Of a stretch of DNA of 64,000 nucleotides, positions 33,641-45,226 are shown piece after piece. Source of the stretch: Spinacia oleracea (lineage: Eukaryota > Streptophyta > Magnoliopsida > Caryophyllales > Amaranthaceae). The notes under the pieces were generated by a model that did not search any database, was not told where the DNA came from, and saw only the letters and a program-made list of their open reading frames with translations. Made by a program: the position numbers and the translations under genes. The first letter of the stretch is position 1. Each line of letters opens with the position of its first letter. The stretch is taken from positions 55,158,517 through 55,222,516 of the forward strand of contig NC_079490.1 in the NCBI RefSeq assembly GCF_020520425.1, read 5' to 3'.

Positions 33641-34406
33641 GTGTTTGGGAGCTTCCTGCTTTGGGTTTATACAGAGAGAAAAATTCTATCTAAACTTATG
33701 ACAAATGTTTCTAATTTAACTAATGTTGTAGCACGATTATGTTCCCAAACAACAAGTTTCGCAATCATGAGGATCATAATGCATAATAACAACATTTCGT
33801 TTAACTGCCGTCTCTACAAGAACTTTTCAAAGAAAATGATTCGAGTATTTTGACATGGAAGATAAAAGAAAAAATAGAGTAACATCTGAACGTAAAAATT
33901 AACATATAACAACAATACGAATGAATGGGGACTCACTCAATCCACCTATATCGATTTGTGAAAGACATAATGCACCGACATAAGAGACAACTTGCAACTA
34001 GTAAAATGTTCGTTCTCTAACTATGAAACGAAAAACTCGCTTTATTGCTAGACATATTGAGCCTTGCCTAAAGGAACTTTTTTTATTCAACCAATACCAA
34101 TCAAAACCTGGGGACTATGCATCAAGAACTAGTCAAAGTAAAAAGAAAGGGACTATGCATTAAGGACCAACGCAAAAAGGAATCCATGAATACTTTGAAG
34201 TAATCAATCAAGTCAAAGGTCCTAAAGCTAAAATGTGAAGAATCAACAATGACGAAGCTTTACAAAATCAAGCAAGGTCAATCACCAAGTCCAGTTGTCA
34301 AACTACTATGGGTACAACAGGAAGTAGTAAATGATGTTAGCATTTTAGTTAGAATATATATCTAGCATACACAGGCACACTTTTATTCTAGGAATAATAC
34401 CCTGAT
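33641..34406. other. intergenic DNA, no gene seen
   Basis: AT-rich with stops in all frames. I recognise no RNA gene or repeat family here. Confidence 0.5.
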
Positions 34407-35550
34407 GGCCTGTTTGGGAATATGGATTTCATTTGAAATTCTGGATTTGACCGATTTACCTTGTTTGGAAACTCGTAGAATTTGGAATTGGATTTAGCCC
34501 AAATCCAAGCCATTAAAAAATGGGTTTAATTTAATTAATTTGAAATTCAAACTTAAATCACGTCATTTCAATTCCTTCATCCTTGTGTTCTCTCACCTCT
34601 TTGGCTCTTCCCCTCTCTCATCAGACACATTTTTCTCTCTCCTCTAGTAAACACCTTTGATCTCTCTCTTCCACCGCCTCAACCACCACTTCTCCATGGC
34701 CACCACTTCGACCACCAATTCTTCATCACCAAACCATCGGTTCTCCACCATTCTCTCTCATCTCTTGCAGTCACTTTCTCCTTTATCCACCTCCGTCGTC
34801 GACCACCTTCACCATCGGAATAGTAATTTTCAGATTAAAGAAAATCGTCTTCGCTTGAAAATCATAGATGACTAACACTCAAGAAGACGAGAGGAGTGAG
34901 AAGCAGAATCCGCTTCCAGCGGAGAAGACGACGGCGAAAGAGAGAGAAAAAGGAATTGCCTCCGCCGCCGGAGAAGCTGGAGGCGGGGGATTGTTGTGGT
35001 ATGGGCGTGTTAGATGCGTGTGGAATGTTTAGAGGAGCTCGACGCTTATGATCAGCTTTTGAACGATTTTAACAACTCGCATGAGAAGCTGGAGGTAGGG
35101 GATTGACTAATTTTATTTTCTCCAGACTCAATTCATTCTTCCAGAAATTTTTGATACAATATATCATCTCTATTTATCGATTTATATTTCTGGTGATATC
35201 TTCAATTTATAATTTTTTTATTTATAATTTGTGATTAATGCTGATGGAATCTTGATGTTGTTTTACATTTAGTTTTGGTTTCACCAATTTAATTTTTATA
35301 TTCTTGGTGATATCTTCGATTTATAATTTTTTTATTCAGAGTCAAATTTATTGAACTCAACAAATAATTAGTAATATCAAATTCTTAATTGAAAATTTTA
35401 TTTCTTCCAAACAACATATTGAATTTGAAATGATAAATTTAAAATTCTTGATTTTTCCCAAACAGAGAATTCGGAATTCAATGTCAGTATTTGAAATTCC
35501 ATATTTGAAATGATTCATTTGAAATCAAATGATGGTATCCAAACACTACC
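34407..35550. mobile_element. non-autonomous DNA element with a gene-like interior
   Basis: The left end GGCCTGTTTGGGAATATGGATTT is inverted at the right end (caaatgatggtatccaaacactacc). Subterminal 'atttgaaat/ttcaaat' words occur on both sides. A short direct repeat, cctga, flanks it at 34401-34405 and 35549-35553. The interior (about 34570-35100) is CT-rich then GA-rich, with the codon-like stretch starting ATGGCCACCACTTC at 34696. It resembles a captured host gene fragment rather than transposase. Confidence 0.5.
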
Positions 35551-36308
35551 TGAGTGGATTATGTAATTATTTTTATGCTTGTCGCGCCTTTAGAAATGCT
35601 TTTGTGCTGCCAACCGTTGTAATTAAATAAGGAGAGAAAAGAAATGGCGTCATATTTTAGAGCTCTGTCATAATTTTGGATTTAATTTCAGAAATAATGC
35701 TATGTGCCTATGCTTTTGTCTGATAAGCAATCCCATAAGGATTATCTTTTCATACAATTTTGCGTTTAAGGTTGAGGGATTACACATTTCTCTAAAGAGT
35801 TAGGCATGATCTTTATTGATTTGGTTTTATCAGGTTACGATTCTGACTACTATATACTAAATAGGGGTGTTCATTAGCGGGTACCCGAAATGACGGGTGC
35901 CCGCACTTGCGAGTAGTCAAAATGTTACCCCGTGACCCGGCCTGCGAAAACCGGGTACCAGATTATCACGGGTCGGGTAACAGGGTACCCGGTTTGTTTA
36001 GCTTGTTATTTTAAAATTTAATTCTTGACCCCTTGTAACATAATTTATTAATTATCCATGACATTTAACAAGCGCAATGACAACATCCATTAAGTACTTC
36101 AACAAATCAACAAGGTGCCTGCAAATAAAAGTTTACAGAGGCAGGGGAGCAACATTTGAAGTAGAGGTAGCAACAACAATATTTTAACAAACAAGCAACT
36201 ACCAGGCCAACATTACAAAACCCCAAATAATCAATTTTATAAGTACCCGAATAATCAAGTTAAACCCTTAAACACAAACCACTAAGTCAACACTCAACAG
36301 TCAATAAC
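35551..36308. other. flank, including the left end of a GGGTACCCG-rich element from about 35874
   Basis: From 35874 the sequence reads GGGGTGTTCATTAGCGGGTACCCG, followed by several cgggtacccg/gacgggtgcccg motifs to about 35995, then AT-rich DNA. This resembles the subterminal motif clusters of the elements at 25419 and 28024. Its right end is not obvious; the Tekay-like element is inserted at 36304-36308. Confidence 0.4.
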
Positions 36309-39300
36309 TGTAATACCTCGTATTTTTCTGTATTTATAAATATTTTTTTATTATATTTATAAAGTATTTTTATGATTTTTAGAATTTAAACCGCATTTAA
36401 ATATTATTTAAATGTATTTTTAATTAATGAGAATATTTATTATTTTAATTTATTACAAAACAAATTTATTATTTCAAGTTGGGAATTTAATTGGGTTTCA
36501 AAAGTAAAACGATTTTAAATGAATCTAGCCCAATTCAATTCCAAGTTCAAGTCCAAACAAATTAAAGCAAGCCCATCTTATGTTTTATGAAGTCCGTAAG
36601 GGAATCCTAAAGCCTAGCCCATTCTTGGAGTTTTCTAAGCCTATAAATATAGGTGCTCACCCTCAAAATCGCCCACTATTATTCATTAAACCTAAAATTA
36701 AAACCCTAACCCTAAATTCTTCCTTCTTTCGTCGAACTTATGTTTGGCCGTTTGTCTCTTACTTCCGTTCGTTTTCAAAAAATAGTTTCTTCTTCAAAGT
36801 TCTAGATCTAGAAAAGTTCTTGAACTTTGCTTCAAGAATCGATTGATTCCGAGTTATAGATTAAAAGTTATGAGCGTTCTAAATTCATGCTGCAGTATTT
36901 CACTTTTCTCTTTCTCTCCTTGCCCGTCGCCCCTCACCCGAGCACTCAGCACGAGCGCTGCTGCTCGTTGCTGCACCCCGTTCCTTTGTGCACCATCCCT
37001 AGCACTCCCTTGCTGCGTTGCTCATGCCTTATCCCTCACACTCCCTCTCTCGCCCTCGTCGTTGCAACCTACCCGCACAACCACACCTTGCGTGATGTGG
37101 TTGCTGTTGTTGCCGTGTGTTGTTGTTGTGTTGTTGGTGCCCTCGCCCCCACACACACTCGCACACTCGCCTCTCTTCTTCCTCTCGGGCCTGCTGCGCC
37201 GAGCCCTCACCGCCCCTGTTGCTTGCTTGTTCGCTCCCCGCACACGCAACACACCCTTCGTGTGTGTTGTGTGTTTGTTTGTGTTCCGTTAATTCTTTTT
37301 TTCGCCCAATCACATTCAATTCGTGATTGTACCGTGCTATAGGCCGGATTGGTATAATTCTCTTCTTCCTTGCCTATTCTATTTCAATTCCATATTTAAA
37401 TTATATTATTATTATTGGTTTTGATTAATTAAAATGCCGGGATCGGTTATTAACACCGAATTTTGATGATTTGTATGTTTGAATTATTGAAGAATGTTTT
37501 GAATTGAAATATTATAATTTCATATTTAAAGTATATATTAAAGGTTCAATTTTTATTAGTTTTAATGGTTTTAATTACAAACTATGATTAGGGTTTTAAT
37601 CTAAGTCTTATGGGCGATTGATTAGCATAATTAGATGATAAATTTAATTATGATAATCAATTATATTTTTCAGAATATTGTAAAGATTTAAAACGTCGAC
37701 TTTTAATGGTTTTATACATGAAAATAAATTAATTTCATGCTAGGGTTTTAAACGATTGATTGAGTCTATTATTTTATTAATGAACGATTAAGTTCTAATT
37801 AATTCAAGTGTTTTAAAACTAAACAAAGTTGCTGGAAATTTAGTAAACATGGATAATAATTAAGTTTCTCCATTGTGTTTATAGGAGTTGGTTTCTAGTA
37901 AGTTGTGATTCGCACAGTGGCCCCCGTACTTAGGCATTACAGGTACGTACAAGTCTAGGGCGACCACATTATTTGTCAAGGGACATTACGTGATTATTTA
38001 TTGATGTGAATCATATTACGCGAACTTGGTGAATTCATATTTGATGTGGTGGACAATCATGTGAATAATTATTATTGGAATTATTGATTGAACAAGCATG
38101 TTGGGACTATTCTGAGTATGGATTTCATTGTCAATCATGTTGTTCAATATTTATGCGTGTATGGTTTGTTTCACATGCAAGAGATGGGTTATTTATTGTT
38201 ATGCTATTGTACGGGATGTCTAGCATACTTTTGAGCCAATTATTCGTACCTCTTTGTACTATTTATTTTACTACATGTGAAGGGTTCGCTCACGTAAGCC
38301 ACCGCACATGTAGGGTTCAGTTGGGAATATTTTATATGAAATGAATTAGGATTTGTCGTGCAAGGGCACAACCCTCATGTTAATAGGCATGATGTGGAAT
38401 CTCACCTTTTGTGAGAAGGAACTTGGTAGTAATTTCACTACGTCTTGATTTATTGATCACAAGTCCTAAAGGGTTAAAATGAGATTGTTTTGGTTGTCGT
38501 TTATTAATTGTATGTATGTATGTATGTGTGTCCGAGTCTCGAGTTCACCATTAATAAAATATTAATAAACGTAAAGTGCAACCAGAACAAGCTTCAAAAC
38601 TCTTGGAACGTATATACCTTGAGTATGAACAATGGGGGGGGGGGGGGAGTCTTGCCGGAAAGCTCGTTCTCCTACTAATGATTCAAGACGTTGATTCATT
38701 TAACTTATGCGCTGGAATTCCGTCGGTATGGCCCGACACTCGGTATGGTCCGATATTTATCATTTATTATTTGGTGTATGGTTGGCTCCCAACACCTTTC
38801 CTTTATGGAATATTCTTTTGGCCCGTTCGAAGCTTATTCTAATTAAATTGTGTGTCAAGAGTCGAGTCAAGAGTCGAGTCTTGTATTCATGGTTCGTTTG
38901 TTAATTATTAAATGGCTTTTGCATGTTGATTAGTACTTTAGCGAGTGATGCATGTTTATAGTTTTATTTCACTCTAGCCTTGTAAGTACTCAGCTTTTGC
39001 TGACTACGTGCTTTGTGTCTTTTGGTCATGGCCTTTGCCATAATGACCCTATGATGATCCATCATTTGCACTTGCATTGTTGGGGAGTAGAATAATATAG
39101 CAGGTTGGTAGATCGAAGTACGATCAAAATCATGTGGCTTGGGATGATTGAGAGAGTTGCATTCTTTCGTACTTTAAAACTATTTTAAGTTATACTTTAA
39201 TCATGTTTTGGGTTTATTAAATTTTAATACTCTGGTTTTTGGGCCGTTATGGTTCCATCTTGTAGGAGGCCTCAATAATTATTATTTATGTTGTTTGAAA

Positions 39301-39438
39301 GTTAGTTAACATTAATTTCCGCTGCGTAATTCTGGTACTAGCCTTAACCGTTATCACGGTGGCGGTAATACTTTAGTAATTCCTTTATTTTAAGTTGGAA
39401 AATGATTTTATAAAGGAAGGAAGTATTAGGGTGTTACA
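36309..39438 (+). repeat. left LTR of the Tekay-like element
   Basis: It starts TGTAATACCTCG and ends GGGTGTTACA. A TATA box (tataaatata, 36642-36651) precedes a C-rich block at about 36895-37260, in which several overlapping ORFs appear on both strands. These are composition artefacts, not genes. A G14 run lies at 38634-38647. Confidence 0.9.
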
Positions 39439-39441
39439 AAG

Positions 39442-39458
39442 TGGTATAATAGAGCTTA
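39442..39458 (+). other. degenerate tRNA-iMet primer binding site
   Basis: It reads tggtataatagagctta just inside the left LTR, resembling the TGGTATCAGAGC core used by many plant elements but with changes. Two further 'acaaagtgg' units follow at about 39490 and 39537. Confidence 0.6.
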
Positions 39459-41340
39459 GTTTCATTCCTTCTTTGTAGGAAGAAATACTACAAAGTGGCA
39501 ATCAGAGACTAATGCTTCTTCGTAGTAATTCATACTACAAAGTGGTATTTGCGGAACTTTAGGATTTTTAAATATTATTTTCCTAAAGTCAAAACGTATT
39601 ATTTTGAGTACTCAATATTTTAAAGGTCAAACACCAATTATTTTGTGTCGTTTGAAATGAGTTCAAAAGTTTGGATTATTATTTAATTTAATTAATTTTT
39701 CCGAATTAATTTTTTTTTTCGAAATTTTCGAATTTAATTCGAATTATTTTTATTATTTTCGGATTTTCTTTTATTTAAATATCCGAATTTATTTTATTTA
39801 TTTATTTATGGGAATCTTTTTCGAATTTTTTTTAATTAAATTTTCGGATTCTTTTTCTTTTTCTTTTTTTAATTATCCGAAAATAATTTATTTAATTAAT
39901 TAATAATTCTTATTAATTTTCGATTTTAATTTTTATAATTTCAACTAAGTTAGGAGTTATTTCTTAATTAATTTCGAAAATTAATATTACTTCCAAGTGA
40001 GGAATGGGTAGATTAAGAAGGGCATATTAGTTTAAGTATGCATTTTATATGATAATGTGATTTATTAATTGCCATGTATATGTTTTTACCATGTTTTATC
40101 TTGCTTTATGTGATTATTTGCATCATATTTCATGTTGAGCATATACTTGTGCATTGAAATTGTCTGGCTCCACGAACTATTTATTGTATCCTTGGGGGTT
40201 GAATTTTGTTGGGAACACGATTAGTGAGACTCTTAAGTGTGTGTTTTTAGGACTTAAGAATGTTGCCTTCAAAGTTTTCCAATCTAGGACAGTTAGATAA
40301 CCTTGATAGTGAGACTCCATATGTGTAGGTGAAGAAGATTGAGCTTGCATACAACTATTTTGGGACGCTTAAGAATTGCCACATGTGAGGAAAATTGATG
40401 TTATGCCTGAGATGATTGTATATTGTTTACCCCATAGTACACCTTATATAGAGCTTAAGCATAAGTTCAGTGATATGCATTTTGAGAATGATACACCTAG
40501 TTGGAGGAAGTATTGTATTGTAGATGGTAGATGAAGGTATGATACTGAGGTTATGACTACTATCATTAAATTAGCAGAAAGGTGCTATGAAGATGGTATG
40601 CTTACTATGGTATTAGGTCTAGGTGGCATAAATGACGATTATGAGTATGAAATGGAAGAAAATGAGAAATTGAATGATTATGGTGAAGTTGTTGAGGTTG
40701 AAAAATCCGAATTCAGTGGTTCATGAATCTACTATTGAGTTGTCTAGTGGCTTTGAAATAGAACCAAAAGCTAATAATGAAGTTAATAGAGTGTCACAAC
40801 GGGATGATGAGGTTATGGATAAATATTATGATTCGGAAGACAACATGGATGATCCAGAGGATCAAGATTTTACTCCCGAGTATTACAAATAAAGAGGTAA
40901 TAGGCGTGATGCCGCTAGCATTGGAGTATTGCTTCTGTAGTAGTTAATTCTTTTCATTTGATTTTTAGCTAAAGTAGCAAAGCTACTATTATGGTTTTAG
41001 TAGAACAAGTTGTTCATTGGTCAAAGGATGTGGAATCCTCATTGAAGCAATAGAAGTACTTAGTTTCTTTCAATACTCTTCTCTAAGTTTCTAAGCTTGT
41101 TTTAATTCAAGTGAGTTCGAGCAATCAACGCAAAGGGATTATGTGTTTTATTTCTCGAATTAATTATTAACTAAGTGCATCGTGGTTAGTTTCCACTTAG
41201 CTATGTGGTTCGAACAAGTCAAGGGGGTGGCTAGTAGGTGGCTCCACTTTCCCCACCATGTTCGAAATTTTATGCATTGTTGCAAAGTAATTTGATTGGT
41301 TTGTTGGTCTGTAACCTTAGTGTTGTCCATGTCAAACCCA
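39459..41340 (+). other. Tekay-like element leader and decayed gag N-terminal region
   Basis: This starts with AT-rich DNA dense in TTCGAA-like words (39690-39990), then 'ttgcatcatatttcatgttgag...'. A 72-codon acidic ORF at 40674-40892 has no recognisable domain. It is probably 5' leader plus decayed gag; I cannot assign function. Confidence 0.4.
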
Positions 41341-41356
41341 ATCACTAAAGTGAGTC

Positions 41357-42311
41357 TTGGATGAGCAAGGGATAGCCAATGTTGTTAGGCAACTAGCCGC
41401 AGTACTTCAGAACCTAGCAGAGACTAGGAAAAATTCAATCAATGACCCTGCTGGGGGAATGTCCAAGAAGGTAGTCCAGAGTAGCCTCCACTGTACCAAG
41501 GGGAGTCTGACCCAAGTGTACTGGAGAACTGGCCTAGAAAGTTTGATAAATTGATGGTTGTTGTAAACTGTCCAGAGAACCTCAGGGTTAATAGTGCTGT
41601 GTATTACCTTATGGGAGAAGCTGATTTATGATGGCAAAGGTGTGCGAATGCTTTGAGAGCTACACCTAGATTTGGATGGGAATCATTCAAAGATGCCTTA
41701 AGAACCAAATGTCACTAACCGTACTTTAAAAAGTAGAAAGCCCAAGAGTACATTGAGCTAAGGATGGATGGGATGGTTGTGACAGAATACTATTTTAAGT
41801 GATAGAATTGTCTAGATTTGCACCTGAAGTGGTGGCAACGGAGGAGCTTAAGGCTCAAAGGTTTGAAAATGTATTGTCAAATGGATTCATAGTTGTTACT
41901 ATCTGGAGAGACCTCTAATTCTCTAGATACCCTATATATATGGAAAGGCTGCTCATCTGTATGGACTACAGGTGAGGAGGAACAAGATTGAAAGTGAAAC
42001 TAGCAAAAAGAGAAAGAATGTTGGAAACCAAATTCATTGAGGTGCCCATAATTATACCAACGTGTAGTATACCAAGTACCAAGATTCATAAGAATGTGCC
42101 TTTGACCATAGCCAAAACCGTTTTCCTGCCTAACCTGATTGAGATTAAATTAGGAGAATCGGAGGTGATTTTAGTGATGGATTGGTTGGCCATGTTCAAA
42201 GAAAAAATTGACTGCAAAAAGCAGAAGGTTGATTTGAGATCTAGCTTAAGTACAGTAGTACCTATCGTCGTTTTGGTAAGCCTAGAAACATATGAATTAT
42301 CACGGAAATAG
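41357..42311 (+). pseudogene. decayed gag and protease of the Tekay-like element
   Basis: 41357-41554 starts MDEQGIANVVRQLAAVLQNL and continues, with stops, into PRKFDKLMVV and VYYLMGEADL, a Ty3/gypsy gag pattern. 41988-42311 is the protease region, with LIEIKLGESEVILVMDWL, corresponding to the 'GMDWL' end of the domain. The catalytic DTG is not seen. Several stops and frameshifts separate the pieces. Confidence 0.7.
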
Positions 42312-42358
42312 AACTCTTTAAGCTGGTCAATGAAGGGAATACAGTTTTCTTATACAAC

Positions 42359-45178
42359 GTGAGAGACCTCGATAAGGAAGTTAAGGATAAACCTGAGAAC
42401 ATTACAGTTACGAATGAATTTCTATATGTGCTTCCAGAAGAGAACCCGGGAATACCTCCTAATCGACCTATTGACTTTACTATTGACTTAGCACCTGGAA
42501 ATGCGCCTATTTCGAAAGCTCCATATAGAATAACTCCAAAAGAAGTGAGTGAGTTGAAGGGTCAATTGAAAGATTTGTTGGAGAAAAGTTATATTAGACC
42601 AAGTGGATCACAATGGGAAGCACCAATTGTTTTTATGAAAGAGAAGGATAAGAGTATGAGACATTGTATAGACTACAAGGAAACCAATGAGGTCATAATT
42701 AAGAGCAAAGTACCCTTTTGCCTAGGATAGACACCTATTTTGACCAATTTAAAGAAGAAGGAATCTTCTTGAAGATCGAATTGTGATGAGGTAATCATCA
42801 TTTGAGAATTGCGGATAACGATATACCAAAGACTGCATTTAGGACAAGATATAGTTATTTCGAGTTCACTGTTATGCCATTTGGGTTGGCCAATGCACCT
42901 ACAATATTCATGGACTTGAAGAATCGTGTGTTCCATGTATTTATGGATTAGTTTGTAGTGTTTTTCATAGACGATATCTTGGTGTATTCGAAGAGAAATA
43001 AAGAGCATGTTGGACATTTTGGGTCTATGTTAAGTACACTAAGGGATAACCAGTTATATGCCAAATTTTCGATGTGTGAATTCTGGATGTAGAATGTCAC
43101 ATTTTGGGGTATCTAGGGTCTAAAGAAGAAGTTGTAGTGAATGTTGCAAGATTGAAGATGTTAGCGAATGGCCTACACCAAAGAGTGTCACTGAAATTTG
43201 AAGTTTTCTTGGTTTAGCTGGATATTATAGACGCTTTGTGCAAGACTTGTCTAGGATAGCCAAACCAATGACTACCTTGATGAAGAAAGAAGCTAAGTTT
43301 GAGTGGAATGAGAATTGTGAGGAAGCATTCCAAGCTCTAAAGATGCGTTTGACAACCGCGTCAGTGTTAACTCTACCAGATGGAAATGATATACTTATAA
43401 TGTGTATAGTGTTGCATCAAAGGATGGTTTAGGGTGTGTATTGATGCAGAACGAGAAGGTTATTGTGTATGCATCAAGGAAATTAAAACCGTATAAACCT
43501 AAGAACCCTACCCTTGACATAGATCTAGCAGCCATATTGTTTGCATGGATGAGATTAAGGAGAATCAAATTGGAGATGTTAACTTGGAGCGAATCAAGGA
43601 AAAGATTTCGCAAGGGAAGGAAATAGATTTTAAGATCCATGTTGATGGAAGTTTTAGGCACAAAGGAAGGTGGTGTGTGCCTCAAATGTGCGAAGAGTTG
43701 AAGGAAAACCTCATGAGAGAATGTCATAATACACCATATTTTGTTCACCTAGGCGGTGACAAGTTGTATAAGGATCTGAAAAATGTCTATTAATGGCCAA
43801 GAATGAAGAATGAAGTAGCTGAGTTGCAGCTAGATATTTGGCTTGTCGGAAGGTAGAGCATAGAGACCTCAATGAAAGGTTCAACCATTAGAATTTCCAA
43901 GTTGGAAATGAGGCTATATTCAATGGACTTTGTCACTTGTTTGCCCAAGTCAAAGTTAGGAAATGACACCAATTGGGTTGTGATAGATAGACTGACCAAG
44001 CCATCAGTGTTTATACCAATGAAGGAGACCTAGAAATATGGAGCAACTTGCTAAGGCTTACATTAAGTATGTTGTGAGACTACATGGAGCTCCTAAGGAT
44101 GTCGTTCCAGATAGGGATTCAAGGTTTCTTTCAATCTTCTGGGAAAGTGTACAAAAGAACTTTGGTACTACATTGAAAATGAGTATAGTGTTCCATCCAT
44201 CTACATATGGACAAACTGAGAGAACCATTTAGACACTTGAGGATATGCTTCGTGCACGTGAAATTGATTTCCAAGGAAGTTGGGAAGATAGTTTAGATTT
44301 TATTTATTTTCCAATAACAATAGCTATCATGCCAATATAGGAATGACACCATTTGAGGCCTTGTATGGAAGGAAATGTAGTATTCCACTGTGTTGGAATG
44401 ACATTAGTGAAACAATTGTGTTAGGACCTCAAATGATAGAGGACACAATGAACCAAATGAGAACTATTCAATCAAAGATTCAAGCAGCGCAAGATCGCCA
44501 AAAGAGCTATGCATACTTGACAAAAAAAATTCTAGTGGGTGACAAATTGTTACTCAAGGTTTTACCAATGAAAGGTGTAATAAGTTTTGGCAAGAAATAA
44601 AAGCTAAGCCAAAGTACATAAGTCCTTACGAGTCCCTAGAATGGATAGGAAATGTAGCTTATAGACTAGCCTTACCCATGGACCTGCATAGAATGCATAA
44701 TGTGTTTCATATATCTCAATTGAGAAAGTATGTTCCAGATAAGTCACATGAGTTGCAACCGGAAACAATAGAATTAGACCAAATTTTATCTTTCGAGGAA
44801 AGACTAGTAAAAGTCCTGGATTGTAAAGTGCATAGTACACGAACTAAGGGTGTCAAGATTGTGAAAGTTTTGTGGTCTAATCAAGTTTTGTGGTCCAGGG
44901 AAGCCAAGGACGATATGAGAAAGAATTATCCTAGCTATTTCCCGAGGGTAGTTGAGTTACGGGGCCGTAACTCGTTTCTTTTAAGGGGGGTAGAGTGCGG
45001 TAGAATTTCGCGCTTTTACCTTATTTTCCCTTATTTTGTGCTTAATTTAGTGCCTTCTATGGAAATTGCACTTCATATTGTCATGTTGAATTACATAAAG
45101 AGTACAGCAACTAAAACTTTTTGCATAGAAAACGCAATAAAGTCTCATAAAGTCTCAAGTTTTTATTTCAAGTTTTGA
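42359..45178 (+). pseudogene. decayed RT, RNase H, integrase and chromodomain tail
   Basis: RT begins at 42359-42730 (APYRITPKEVSELKGQLKDL ... HCIDYKE) and continues past stops to [13 protein letters not shown] and FIDDILVYS, the catalytic box. RNase H pieces are at 43238-43432 and 43402-43570 (GCVLMQNEKVIVYASRKLK). Integrase is at 43545-44600, with zinc-binding remnants, a VIDRLTK region, DRDSRF and YGQTERT. The tail at 44678-45178 has HNVFHISQLRKYVPD and LVKVLDCKV...VKVLWSN, a chromodomain-like end. At least ten stops or frameshifts make it non-functional. Confidence 0.85.
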
Positions 45179-45226
45179 TTTTCGAGCCCAAGTTTCGGGA
45201 CGAAACTTCTTTTAAAGAGGGTAGAC

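Noticed and set aside
36843-37342. Several overlapping 70-150 codon ORFs on both strands, repeated at 45760-46259
   Set aside because: They lie in the C-rich block of both LTRs of one retrotransposon, are low-complexity and open in many frames at once; composition explains them.
40674-40892. 72-codon acidic ORF considered as a separate gene
   Set aside because: It lies inside the dead Tekay-like element between leader and gag, with no domain and no leader or intron structure of its own.
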